Source of the DNA: Cacconaster sp964598495
GTDB lineage: Bacteria > Bacteroidota > Bacteroidia > Bacteroidales > UBA932
NCBI GenBank assembly: GCA_964598495.1
Contig: CAZRBY010000017.1
Location: forward strand, 1 to 41,793
Length of the DNA stretch: 41,793 bases
Reading direction: 5' to 3'
Position 1 is the first letter of the stretch, and the number at the start of each line of letters is the position of its first letter. Both the position numbers and the translations under genes were made by a program. Below the pieces are notes generated by a model. That model saw only the letters and a list, made by a program, of their open reading frames with translations, was not told the DNA's origin and did no database searches. Shown in pieces: positions 30,726-39,671 of the stretch.

Positions 30726-32033
30726 ATGAAACAGGACATGATTGTAATCCTTGACCTTGGCAGTCACGAAAATACGGTGTTGGCCAGGGCTATCCGTACA
30801 ATGGGAGTTTACAGTGAGATTTACCCGCACGACATCACGGCAAATGAACTGAAGGCGCTCCCGAATGTAAAAGGCATAATCATAAACGGAGGCCCAAATA
30901 ATGTCATAGATGGAGTAACGATTGATGTCCTGCCGGAGATATATGAAGCGGGTTTCCCCGTCATAGCAGCCGGACACGACAAGGCCCTATGCAATATAAA
31001 GCTTGGTGAATTTGCTTCCGACGACTCGGCCGTAACAAATGCCCTAAAGGATTTTGTTTTTGAGACCTGCAAAGCCACAGCCAATTGGAATATGTCCAAC
31101 TTTGTGACAGACCAGGTTGAACTGGTACGCAGACAGGTAGGTGACCGCAAAGTATTGCTTGCACTTTCAGGCGGAGTTGACAGTTCCGTTGTTGCCGCAC
31201 TTCTTTTGAAAGCCATCGGTGACCGTCTTGTGTGCGTACATGTCAATAACGGCCTTATGAGAAAAAACGAGTCTGAGAATGTAGTGGAACTCTTCCGCAA
31301 CCGTCTCGGAGCAAATCTCATCTATGTCGATGCCACTGAGAGATTTCTTTCAAAACTGGAAAACGTTGCAGATCCGGAGCAAAAAAGAAAGATTATCGGT
31401 GGTGAGTTTATAAGGATATTCGAGGAAGAGGCTCGCAAACTTAAAGGAATAGAATTCCTGGCTCAGGGTACAATTTATCCGGATATCATTGAATCAGGTA
31501 CCAAGACTGCAAAATGCGTCAAATCACATCACAATGTGGGTGGTCTTCCGGATGACCTGCAATTCGAACTCGTGGAGCCCCTCAAACATTTATTCAAAGA
31601 TGAGGTACGCGCCTGCGGCCTTGAGCTGGGTCTTCCTCATGAAATGGTCTTCCGTCAGCCTTTTCCGGGTCCCGGCCTGGGAGTACGCTGTCTTGGGGCC
31701 ATTACACGCGATCGTCTTGATGCAGTTCGCGAGTCTGATGCAATCCTGCGTGAAGAGTTTGCAAGGGCGGGTCTCGACAAGAAAGTATGGCAATATTTCA
31801 CACTCGTGCCCGATTTTAAATCGGTCGGTGTACGCGATAATGCCCGTTCCTTTGACTGGCCGGTGATTATACGTGCAGTCAACACTATTGATGCCATGAC
31901 TGCCACCATTGAGCCGCTTGACTGGGAATTTCTGAAGCATGTAACAGAGCGCATTCTCAAAGAGGTGCCTCATGTAAATAGAGTTTGCTACGATATTTCA
32001 CCTAAACCCTCCGCCACTATCGAGTGGGAATAA
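30726..32033 (+). CDS. guaA: GMP synthase with inactive, truncated glutaminase domain (predicted ammonia-dependent)
   Basis: This is a 435-aa protein; typical GuaA is about 510-525. The start IVILDLGSHENTVLARAIRTMGVYSE and IIINGGPNN (residues 51-59) match the class I glutaminase domain. Where GuaA has the nucleophile elbow GxCYG, this protein has AAGHDKA (81-87), with no Cys. About 75-80 residues carrying the catalytic His and Glu are missing. The ATP-pyrophosphatase half is complete: LALSGGVDSS (PP-loop, about 146-154), LAQGTIYPDIIES, KSHHNVGG, FPGPGLGVR, and the C-terminal YDISPKPSATIEWE. It should adenylate XMP and use free ammonia or a separate glutaminase. The gap is clean with no frameshift, so the loss is evolutionary, not a broken read. 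Confidence 0.92.
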   Translation: MKQDMIVILDLGSHENTVLARAIRTMGVYSEIYPHDITANELKALPNVKGIIINGGPNNVIDGVTIDVLPEIYEAGFPVIAAGHDKALCNIKLGEFASDDSAVTNALKDFVFETCKATANWNMSNFVTDQVELVRRQVGDRKVLLALSGGVDSSVVAALLLKAIGDRLVCVHVNNGLMRKNESENVVELFRNRLGANLIYVDATERFLSKLENVADPEQKRKIIGGEFIRIFEEEARKLKGIEFLAQGTIYPDIIESGTKTAKCVKSHHNVGGLPDDLQFELVEPLKHLFKDEVRACGLELGLPHEMVFRQPFPGPGLGVRCLGAITRDRLDAVRESDAILREEFARAGLDKKVWQYFTLVPDFKSVGVRDNARSFDWPVIIRAVNTIDAMTATIEPLDWEFLKHVTERILKEVPHVNRVCYDISPKPSATIEWE

Positions 32034-32043
32034 GCATTTTCTT

Positions 32044-32232
32044 ATGAAAAAGGAAGAAATTATCAGATTTGCGATGGAAGCTCACAGGATGAGCTGCCTC
32101 TTTCTTAACGGTAACCTTTGTATGACAGGTGCGCGCGAGGCGCGCCCGTGTGACCGCGGATGTTCCTATATGCTTGACTTTGAAACACGTTTGCGAGACC
32201 TTTGCCAGCCCCGTATCGATTTCGGAGAATAA
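32044..32232 (+). CDS. Small cysteine-rich protein downstream of guaA
   Basis: This 62-aa ORF starts 10 nt after the guaA stop. It has five Cys (18, 26, 36, 40, 54), including PCDRGC, with a helical N-terminus (KKEEIIRFAMEAHRM) and a charged end. I do not recognise it. The Cys spacing could bind a metal. Cotranscription with guaA is likely from the spacing. Its stop lies 10 nt from the convergent rfbB stop. A real gene is likely but not certain. Confidence 0.55.
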   Translation: MKKEEIIRFAMEAHRMSCLFLNGNLCMTGAREARPCDRGCSYMLDFETRLRDLCQPRIDFGE

Positions 32233-32242
32233 ATCCTCTCCC

Positions 32243-33376
32243 CTATCTTTTATTGTACATCTCCTCGTAATAGCGTTCGTAGTCACCTGAGGTAATTCTG
32301 TCCATCCATTCCTGATTGTCCAGATACCAGCGTACAGTCCGTTCTATGCCCTCTTCAAACTGAAGAGATGGTTCCCATCCCAGTTCCTTTTGTAGTTTCC
32401 TGGAATCTATGGCGTAACGCAAATCGTGACCTGCACGGTCTTTGACGAATGTAATAAGGTCTAGCGAATATCCTTCGGGATTGCCCAGCAGACGATCCAC
32501 TGTTGCGATTATGACCTTTATCAGGTCGATGTTTTTCCACTCGTTGAATCCGCCGATATTGTAGGTTTCTCCCACCTTTCCGCTGTGGAAAATAGTGTCA
32601 ATGGCCCTGGCATGATCCTCCACATAGAGCCAGTCGCGTACATTCTCACCCTTACCATATACGGGAAGCGGTTTTCGCTTGCGGATATTGTTGATGAAGA
32701 GCGGAATAAGCTTTTCAGGGAACTGATAAGGCCCGTAATTGTTGGAACAATTGGTAACTATGGTAGGCATACCGTAGGTGTCGTGAAAGGCTCTTACGAA
32801 ATGGTCCGACGCAGCCTTGGCTGCCGAATAGGGCGAATGTGGATCGTAAGGAGTGCTTTCGAGGAAGAATTCGGTGCCGAATGCAAGATTGTGTCCCGAA
32901 GGAGATGCCATGTCGGCAAAGGGAGACTTTATTCCTTCAGGATGATTTATTTCAAGGTCACCATATACCTCGTCTGTAGAGATATGGTAAAAGCGCTTGC
33001 CCTCATATCTCTCCGGAAGTGACTCCCAGCACATTCTGGCCGCCTGAAGCAGCGAGAGAGTGCCCATTACATTGGTGCGGGCAAAGGTAAAGGGATCTTT
33101 TATTGAACGGTCCACGTGAGATTCGGCAGCAAGGTGGATGATGCCGTCAACCTTTTCCTCCCACATAAGGGCACACATTGCATCGAAATCGCAGATATCT
33201 GCACGCACAAAACGATAGTTGGAAGCATTTTCAATATCCTCGAGATTGGCCAGATTACCCGCATAAGTGAGTTTGTCCACATTAATAATCCTATAATCGG
33301 GATATTTGTTCACAAATAGGCGTACCACGTGCGACCCTATAAATCCGGCTCCACCGGTTATGATGATGCTTTGCAT
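32243..33376 (-). CDS. rfbB: dTDP-glucose 4,6-dehydratase
   Basis: This is a 377-aa extended short-chain dehydrogenase. IIITGGAGFIGSHVVR binds NAD. HLAAESHVDRSI, STDEVYGDL (with the T-D-E active-site triplet) and YSAAKAASDHFVRAF (Y-x3-K) are the RfbB active site, and NNYGPYQFPEKLIPL and RDWLYVEDHARAI follow. It converts dTDP-glucose to dTDP-4-keto-6-deoxyglucose for surface polysaccharide sugars such as rhamnose. It is preceded 7 nt upstream by rfbA. rfbC and rfbD are not in the window, so the final sugar cannot be told. Confidence 0.96.
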   Translation of the reverse strand: MQSIIITGGAGFIGSHVVRLFVNKYPDYRIINVDKLTYAGNLANLEDIENASNYRFVRADICDFDAMCALMWEEKVDGIIHLAAESHVDRSIKDPFTFARTNVMGTLSLLQAARMCWESLPERYEGKRFYHISTDEVYGDLEINHPEGIKSPFADMASPSGHNLAFGTEFFLESTPYDPHSPYSAAKAASDHFVRAFHDTYGMPTIVTNCSNNYGPYQFPEKLIPLFINNIRKRKPLPVYGKGENVRDWLYVEDHARAIDTIFHSGKVGETYNIGGFNEWKNIDLIKVIIATVDRLLGNPEGYSLDLITFVKDRAGHDLRYAIDSRKLQKELGWEPSLQFEEGIERTVRWYLDNQEWMDRITSGDYERYYEEMYNKR

Positions 33377-33383
33377 ATTGTTA

Positions 33384-34265
33384 TTATCTCTTACTGTCTA
33401 TTACCTTTAGCAGATATTGCCCGTATTGGTTACGGATCATCGGTTGGGCTATTTCGCGCATTTTTTCTTCTGAAATCCAGCCTTTGTTGTAGGCAATGCT
33501 CTCAAGACAGGCTATTTTGAGCCCCTGACGCTTTTCAATGACCTCCACGAATGTGGATGCTTCGCTCAGGGAATCGTGTGTGCCCGTATCAAGCCAGGCA
33601 AATCCCCGTCCAAGAGTCTGTACCTTGAGTTCTCCCTCTTGGAGAAAGTGCTGGTTGACACTTGTTATCTCAATTTCACCACGTGCGGAAGGTTTTACAT
33701 TCTTTGCAACTTTCACCACTTTGTTTGGATAAAAATAGAGTCCTACAACCGCATAGTTGGATTTGGGATTTGCAGGTTTTTCCTCGATGGAGAGACAGTT
33801 GCCCTCTGCGTCAAATTCAGCTACACCATATCGCTGGGGATCGGCTACCCAATATCCGAAGACTGTAGCTTTGGAATCCTCTTCAGCCGTACGTACTGCC
33901 TCTTTCAACAATCCGGTGAACCCGGCTCCGTGGAAGATGTTGTCACCGAGAACAAGGCAGACACAATCCTTGCCCACAAACTTCTCTCCTATTATGAATG
34001 CTTGCGCAATACCGTCAGGTGATGGCTGTTCCGCATATTCAAAACGCACTCCGAAGTCGCTACCGTCGCCAAGAAGACGTTTAAAACCCTGAAGATCCTG
34101 AGGAGTCGAGATAATCAGAATATCTCGGATTCCTGCGAGCATCAGCACTGATATCGGGTAATAGATCATCGGCTTGTCATAGATGGGGAGCATCTGTTTG
34201 CTCACCCCTTTCGTTATGGGATAAAGGCGTGTGCCGCTGCCGCCTGCGAGTACGATTCCTTTCAT
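33384..34265 (-). CDS. rfbA: Glucose-1-phosphate thymidylyltransferase
   Basis: This is a 293-aa protein of usual length. GIVLAGGSGTRLYPIT is the nucleotide-binding start, and KQMLPIYDKPMIYYPISVLM, CVCLVLGDNIFHGAGF and GFAWLDTGTHDSL are family blocks. It couples glucose-1-phosphate with dTTP, the first step to dTDP-deoxysugars, and passes the product to RfbB, encoded next in the same operon. A TACATTTG box (minus strand, 34292-34285) lies 19 nt upstream. Confidence 0.96.
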   Translation of the reverse strand: MKGIVLAGGSGTRLYPITKGVSKQMLPIYDKPMIYYPISVLMLAGIRDILIISTPQDLQGFKRLLGDGSDFGVRFEYAEQPSPDGIAQAFIIGEKFVGKDCVCLVLGDNIFHGAGFTGLLKEAVRTAEEDSKATVFGYWVADPQRYGVAEFDAEGNCLSIEEKPANPKSNYAVVGLYFYPNKVVKVAKNVKPSARGEIEITSVNQHFLQEGELKVQTLGRGFAWLDTGTHDSLSEASTFVEVIEKRQGLKIACLESIAYNKGWISEEKMREIAQPMIRNQYGQYLLKVIDSKR

Positions 34266-34284
34266 AATTTATTAAAAATGTCTA

Positions 34285-34368
34285 CAAATGTAGTAACAAT
34301 AGGTGAAGAAAACAATTTGTATAGCCAAAAATCAGGCTATAGAAAGAGGTTAAAATTGATTACCTTTG
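34285..34368. promoter_or_regulatory. Divergent promoters of rfbA and the CapA-VanY gene, with a hairpin between
   Basis: On the minus strand TACATTTG (34292-34285), with ATTG 20 nt upstream, precedes rfbA. On the plus strand TACCTTTG (34361-34368) precedes the capA-like gene. Between them lies an inverted repeat with 7-bp arms, tatagcc (34320-34326) and ggctata (34335-34341), that could be a shared operator. Confidence 0.5.
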
Positions 34369-34392
34369 TATTTTAAGAGATACCCCAAAGAG

Positions 34393-36138
34393 ATGAAAAG
34401 ATATATGATATTTCCACTTTTGCTGGCTTTGTTGTCGCTTACTACACAACTGGGAGCCACTACAGACACGCTAACAGTTGCTTTGGTGGGCGACATCATG
34501 CTTGGTAACACATATCCAACCAAACGCCTTCCCTCTAACGGCGGAAACAATCTTTTTGACCATACGGGACATATCTTGCGCGGGGCTGACATTGCGGCAG
34601 GTAACCTTGAAGGGGCGATGTGCATTGGCGGCACCTGTACCAAAAGCCTCTCAAATAACCGCTCTTATGCATTCAAAATGCCTCCGGAATACCGTAGACA
34701 TCTCTCAGATGCCGGCTTTGACTTTATGTGCCTTGCCAACAACCATATTAATGATTTCTCTGCGGCAGGAAGAGCCGAGACCATGGCTAATCTTGACAAG
34801 GCCGGTATAGGATATGCCGGTTTGCCTGAATGCAGGAGCGCATTTAAAGAGATAAAGGGAATAAGATTCGGATTTTGTGCCCTCGGGTACAATTCCTATG
34901 TGCTCAAACATACAAATGAGACCTTTGTGCGCACGATTATCGAAGAGGTAAAGGCCAATTGCGACATACTTATCGTTTCATTCCACGGAGGTGATGAAGG
35001 AGGCCACTGCAATCCTCTCCCTTACGGTAAAGAATACTATCACGGAGAATATCGGGGTGACCTTAGAAACTTCGCACATCTGTGTGTTGATCTTGGTGCT
35101 GACATCGTATTCGGCCACGGGCCGCACGTAACACGTGCTATAGAGGGCTACAAGGGCCGAATCATAGCTTACAGTCTGGGCAACTTCTGCACCACCACCG
35201 GTATGAATGTCACCGGCAACAAAGGCCACTCTCCTATCCTTGAGGTGCAAGTTGACCGCAACGGGGTACTTCTCGGAGGGAAAATACACTCTTTCAAGAT
35301 GAAATTCGGAGCAGGTCCTGAGCCTGACCCAACCAATTCAGTGGCACAACTGATGAAAAAACTTTCCGAAAGTGACATTAAAAACAATCTTATCCGCATT
35401 CTTGACGACGGAACCCTCGTTGTAACCCCATTTAAGGAAGATTCTACGTCAGATCCCACTGCCGGCTCGGAATGGATAGGTTCCGCCTACCCTACAAAGG
35501 AGTTTCTTACAGGCAGACATATTTACGGTAACGACACAAATTTCGTCAACATTCCCTCTCAATACACCGGGCTGAGCAAAGATAACTCCTATATACAGAA
35601 AAGTGTGCTGGCAGCCTTTGAGCGGATGTATGCCGACGCAAAGGCTGATGGAATCACATTACGGGTAACATCTGCTTCCCGCAACTTCAACACACAGAAA
35701 TATATCTGGGAGAGCAAAATCAAAGAGTATACGGAGAAATATCCCGACCGCATCGAGTGCGCCAAAAGGGTACTCAAATACATCTCTCTCCCCGGTACTT
35801 CACGCCATCATTGGGGTACGGATCTGGACTTTATATCCAAAAGACCCTCATATTGGGACTCTGCACAGGGGAAAAAGGCATACACATGGCTTGAGGCCAA
35901 TGCACACAAATATGGATTCTTCCAGCCATTCGGCGAAGGACGCACTTCCGGACACGGTGAGGAAAAGTGGCACTGGAGCTATTATCCCCTTTCCGACCTC
36001 TATTTGAAAGAATATCTCAAGTTGGTTACAACATCCGATATCAAGGGATTCAAATCAGATTTCTCCGCTGAAAAATTCAGCGTTATAAGCGATTATGTCC
36101 AGGCGATATCGGCTCACGGGGAGAAAAGCGATAAATGA
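34393..36138 (+). CDS. CapA-like metallophosphatase fused to VanY-type D,D-carboxypeptidase
   Basis: This is a 581-aa exported protein. I chose the ATG at 34393 because the longer frame opens inside the -7 box. A signal peptide covers about residues 1-22. Residues about 26-330 are a CapA/PgsA-like calcineurin fold: VALVGDIMLG, GNLEGAM, CLANNHINDF, VSFHGGDEGG, VFGHGPHV and SLGNFC. Residues about 410-560 are a D-alanyl-D-alanine carboxypeptidase of the VanY/M15B type: SASRNFNTQKYIW, GTSRHHWGTDLDF (zinc His and Asp) and EEKWHWSYYP (catalytic Glu and zinc His). VanY trims the terminal D-Ala of peptidoglycan stems. The joined CapA part suggests action on cell-wall linked polymers. The next gene overlaps by 4 nt. 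Confidence 0.88.
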   Translation: MKRYMIFPLLLALLSLTTQLGATTDTLTVALVGDIMLGNTYPTKRLPSNGGNNLFDHTGHILRGADIAAGNLEGAMCIGGTCTKSLSNNRSYAFKMPPEYRRHLSDAGFDFMCLANNHINDFSAAGRAETMANLDKAGIGYAGLPECRSAFKEIKGIRFGFCALGYNSYVLKHTNETFVRTIIEEVKANCDILIVSFHGGDEGGHCNPLPYGKEYYHGEYRGDLRNFAHLCVDLGADIVFGHGPHVTRAIEGYKGRIIAYSLGNFCTTTGMNVTGNKGHSPILEVQVDRNGVLLGGKIHSFKMKFGAGPEPDPTNSVAQLMKKLSESDIKNNLIRILDDGTLVVTPFKEDSTSDPTAGSEWIGSAYPTKEFLTGRHIYGNDTNFVNIPSQYTGLSKDNSYIQKSVLAAFERMYADAKADGITLRVTSASRNFNTQKYIWESKIKEYTEKYPDRIECAKRVLKYISLPGTSRHHWGTDLDFISKRPSYWDSAQGKKAYTWLEANAHKYGFFQPFGEGRTSGHGEEKWHWSYYPLSDLYLKEYLKLVTTSDIKGFKSDFSAEKFSVISDYVQAISAHGEKSDK

Positions 36139-37154
36139 AAAGGGTCGCAGCAATATCACTTCTGATCCTTGTGAAGTTACTTTCGAGTGAATACGTGGGT
36201 TTTTATTGCTCACACGCGAAAGAAAACAACGATTCTATCGTTCCGCCATTTGCACGACCGGCGGACTCGGTGTGGGTTTCCTCATCGGAGTTGGCCGACA
36301 GGATAATAGATGATGCATATTCCTTCTTGGGCACACCATACCGATATGGTGCCAATGGCCCAAAAGCCTTTGATTGTTCGGGATTTACCCGCTATATCTA
36401 CCGCCACTACGGCTATGAGCTCGGGCGCTCGGCAAAAGGTCAAGCGAGTGATGGACGTGCTGTAGAGGGAGATATCAGTGCTCTTCAGAAAGGTGATCTT
36501 GTTATCTTCGGAAGCAAAGGCAACACTCGCATAGGGCATGTTGGGATGGTAGTCGATACGGCTCCCGACGGCTCAACTTTTCGCTTCATCCATGCCTCAA
36601 GCGAAGGGGTCAATATCACCGATTTTTCAACATCAACCTACTATAAACAACGCTTCAAAGGCGCCAGGCGCATTCTGCCGGACTTCAATAAAGCACTTAA
36701 TTCCCTTAATGCAGTAAAGGCGCATGCTATTGACTCCCTGAAAAAAGTGGTGGCTCCACCACCTCCGGATACCCTCCAACTTAAAAAGGGTGATATGCGC
36801 ATAATACTTCTCTCAGATAGCACCTGGATCTGCACCTCTCAGGACGGCACTATATCCGGACAAAGCGATTTGGGGACCATTGTTCTTTCTCCAAACGGGA
36901 CATGGCATAGTGTTCCGGCCTCCAGCATACTGATACCCTCTATTTCTCTATCAGAAATAAAGCAAAATGCAAACGGTAATAGCACTACTTCAGTTAGTAA
37001 CCCTACTGAAGCTAAATATCATAAGGTTGTCTCCGGTGATACATTATCAGGCATAGCCATAAAATATGGCACCAGCGTGAACACTCTATGTTCTTTAAAC
37101 GGAATTTCTCGGAACTCCACTCTCCGTATCGGACAAAAGATCCGGATACGATGA
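36135..37154 (+). CDS. NlpC/P60 endopeptidase with C-terminal LysM
   Basis: This is a 339-aa protein. An N-terminal hydrophobic signal is followed by an NlpC/P60 domain (about residues 52-175) with the triad C81 (FDCSGFTRYIY), H135 (GHVGMVVD) and H153 (FIHAS). A Pro-rich linker (APPPPD) and a region of unknown fold follow. The C-terminus (about 293-339) is a LysM domain: YHKVVSGDTLSGIAIKYGTSVNTLCSLNG. It should cut peptide stems of peptidoglycan while LysM holds the glycan. Its start overlaps the CapA-VanY gene (ATGA), so the two enzymes are translationally coupled. Confidence 0.93.
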   Translation: MKRVAAISLLILVKLLSSEYVGFYCSHAKENNDSIVPPFARPADSVWVSSSELADRIIDDAYSFLGTPYRYGANGPKAFDCSGFTRYIYRHYGYELGRSAKGQASDGRAVEGDISALQKGDLVIFGSKGNTRIGHVGMVVDTAPDGSTFRFIHASSEGVNITDFSTSTYYKQRFKGARRILPDFNKALNSLNAVKAHAIDSLKKVVAPPPPDTLQLKKGDMRIILLSDSTWICTSQDGTISGQSDLGTIVLSPNGTWHSVPASSILIPSISLSEIKQNANGNSTTSVSNPTEAKYHKVVSGDTLSGIAIKYGTSVNTLCSLNGISRNSTLRIGQKIRIR

Positions 37155-37179
37155 GAAACAATTCTATATATCATTCACT

Positions 37180-39561
37180 ATGGCAAAACAAAGCTCAATA
37201 GTTGTTGCACTGGCGCTGACTCTGCTCTCAGCGAGTTGTCAAAAATGGGATATCGCCAGAATCACTGAACCTGGAGTAAGTCTTGAACTTGCTGATTTAA
37301 GGAAAAATACAATAACCAATCTCAACTATGACTTGAGATTTGAGATTTCGGAGAGTATAGATGATAGTATTCCGTCGGAAATCCTTATTTCATTTGATTT
37401 CAAAAGAGTGGGTGACTATCCTTTTATAGTTGATTTCAAGGAGAAACCCGAAATGATCAATTCAGTGGAAATAAATGAGGATAGTAGCGATTATTTATTT
37501 GAAAATGAACATATTATCATACCCTCTTCTCTTCTTCAGGAAGGTCGGAACAGCATAAGAATCATATTTTACGCAGGTAAACAATCACTCAATAGAAGAG
37601 ACGACTTTATGTATACCCTGTTGGTACCTGACAGGGCTAGGACACTTTTTCCCTGTTTTGACCAACCGGACATAAAAGCATCCTATATTCTAACTCTCTC
37701 AGTACCAGATAAATGGAAAGTAGTAGCCAATAGCCCTCTAAACAAAAGTGTTACAAATACTGATAATCAAACAATTACATATTTTTTCCGCCCTACAGAG
37801 CCTCTGAGCACATATCTCTTCTCTTTTGTTGCAGGCGAATTCGAAAAGGCTGAGAAAACCGATGATTCAGGCCGTACAATCGGACTGTACCATAGAGAAA
37901 CCGACCCTTACAAACTTTCCCAGATTGATGAAATACTGGACGAGGTCTTTTACTCTCTGGAATGGCTTGAAGAATATACAGCTATCCCCTATCCTTTTGC
38001 AAAATATGACTGTATAGTCCTGCCCGGATTCCAATATGGCGGCATGGAACATACGGGAGCCACCCTTTATAATGACCGCCGCATATTTCTTGAAAAGGGC
38101 GCAGGCATTTCGGAAAGGATGAACAGGTTCAGTCTGGTTGCGCACGAAACGGCCCATATGTGGTTCGGCGATTATGTGACAATGAAATGGTTTGACGATG
38201 TCTGGACAAAAGAGGTTTTTGCCAACTATTTTGCAGCATTGATCTCTGCCGACAAATATCCTGACGTGGATAATTCCTTCACATTTCTCGATTACGCATC
38301 TGCTGCATATACCGTTGACCGTACGGAAGGGGCAAATGCCATTAAACAGCCGCTTGCCAACCTGAAGGATGCCGGCCTTATTTATGGCAATATCATTTAC
38401 AACAAAGCTCCTATTGTAATGGAGATGCTCTCAAGGAAAATGGATACTGAATCATTCAGGGCCGGTATTCGTGAATATCTCAAAGAGTATGCATACGGAA
38501 ATGCCGATTGGGAGGGCCTTATAACCATTCTTGACAAATATACTGATGATAATCTATCTGCGTGGAGCCATAATTGGGTTAACAAGCCCGGAATGCCTCA
38601 CTATAAAGTGGATTCTCTTTCACAACTTGACCTGAAAGGGCTTAATTACGGCTTCTACGTGCTCCCAGAGGAGCTTTCGGCTACTTTAATGAATAATGTT
38701 GTAGAAGAGCACTTAACACCCTCTGAAAAGGCCTCTGCGCTCGTTATTCTCTATGAAAACTATTTAAACGAGAGGATTTCCGGATTTGATTACACTTTAT
38801 TCTTGCTTGATTGCCTCGAATCGTTATCAAAAGAGGATTCTTCACAGAGCACACTGGTATTCAGGCGTGCGCTCTCTCAACTGGGGACAATTCTCTGGAA
38901 AGAGAACAACCTTCAGCAAACCGAATGGGAAGGACGTTTGACAAAACTTATCTCTCAATCACAATCCGAAAGCTGTCGTAGAGCCGCATTCAGCGCACTA
39001 CTGAATGCTCCCCACTCTCAGTCCACTACTGAGTTGTTTCTCGCTGCCTTTATGATACCGGAAAGTTTCATAAGTTTTGAACTCACTAATGCTGACCTCA
39101 TCAGTCTTTGCCAGCAACTTGCGGTCAGAAAAGAAGAGATAGCACCACAACTGATTGCAAAACAAAGGGAACGCCTCTCCCACCCCGATCTTATTGCTCA
39201 ATTTGACTATATAGCACCGGCACTCGCCTCTTCACCCGAAGCCCGTTTGGTGTGTTTCCAGTCACTTTTAAATGCAGAAAATCGCGAAGTTGAGCCCTGG
39301 ACCTTAACAGTGTTGCGTCTTCTCAATCATCCGCTTAGGCAACAAGAAGCGCTCTCCTATATTCGCCCCGCGCTGGAGATTTTGGAAGAAATACAGATTA
39401 CCGGAGATATCTTCTTACCCACCAATTGGTGCTCAGCGCTGCTTGGAGGGCACCACTCGGAGGAGGCAAAAAGGGAGGTAGAACTATTCCTGGAGCAATA
39501 TTCCAAAACTCTCAACCCTCTTCTTGTCCGGAAAATCCAACAGGCAGCCTATTATATTTAG
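37180..39561 (+). CDS. M1-family aminopeptidase lipoprotein
   Basis: This is a 793-aa protein. The lipobox LLSASC (Cys about 20) marks a lipoprotein. An N-terminal beta-domain contains FPCFDQPDIKASYILTLSVP. The exopeptidase motif reads GGMEHTG instead of GAMEN. The zinc site is HETAH with a Glu 19 residues after the second His (VWTKEVFANY), an exact HExxH-x18-E. The helical C-terminal part of about 300 residues fits the ERAP/PepN-like layout. It cleaves N-terminal amino acids from peptides, here in the periplasm or at the cell surface. It lies 25 nt after the NlpC/P60 gene, so it may process released peptides. Confidence 0.93.
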   Translation: MAKQSSIVVALALTLLSASCQKWDIARITEPGVSLELADLRKNTITNLNYDLRFEISESIDDSIPSEILISFDFKRVGDYPFIVDFKEKPEMINSVEINEDSSDYLFENEHIIIPSSLLQEGRNSIRIIFYAGKQSLNRRDDFMYTLLVPDRARTLFPCFDQPDIKASYILTLSVPDKWKVVANSPLNKSVTNTDNQTITYFFRPTEPLSTYLFSFVAGEFEKAEKTDDSGRTIGLYHRETDPYKLSQIDEILDEVFYSLEWLEEYTAIPYPFAKYDCIVLPGFQYGGMEHTGATLYNDRRIFLEKGAGISERMNRFSLVAHETAHMWFGDYVTMKWFDDVWTKEVFANYFAALISADKYPDVDNSFTFLDYASAAYTVDRTEGANAIKQPLANLKDAGLIYGNIIYNKAPIVMEMLSRKMDTESFRAGIREYLKEYAYGNADWEGLITILDKYTDDNLSAWSHNWVNKPGMPHYKVDSLSQLDLKGLNYGFYVLPEELSATLMNNVVEEHLTPSEKASALVILYENYLNERISGFDYTLFLLDCLESLSKEDSSQSTLVFRRALSQLGTILWKENNLQQTEWEGRLTKLISQSQSESCRRAAFSALLNAPHSQSTTELFLAAFMIPESFISFELTNADLISLCQQLAVRKEEIAPQLIAKQRERLSHPDLIAQFDYIAPALASSPEARLVCFQSLLNAENREVEPWTLTVLRLLNHPLRQQEALSYIRPALEILEEIQITGDIFLPTNWCSALLGGHHSEEAKREVELFLEQYSKTLNPLLVRKIQQAAYYI

Positions 39562-39671
39562 AATCTCTGCTTCAATATAATAGACACCACGTTCAATAAA
39601 GATAGATATCGCACTTCACCCAAGAAATGAGCGATTATATTGTGAAATTTAACATAAAATAAGAAATAATT

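Noticed and set aside
30726..32033. Frameshift or pseudogene explanation for the short guaA
   Set aside because: The frame is continuous, both flanks of the gap align with GuaA, and no leftover glutaminase sequence with the Cys, His and Glu motifs appears in other frames.
32585..33022. 145-codon plus-strand ORF opposite rfbB
   Set aside because: It is antisense to highly conserved rfbB motifs, with no start context and no motif.
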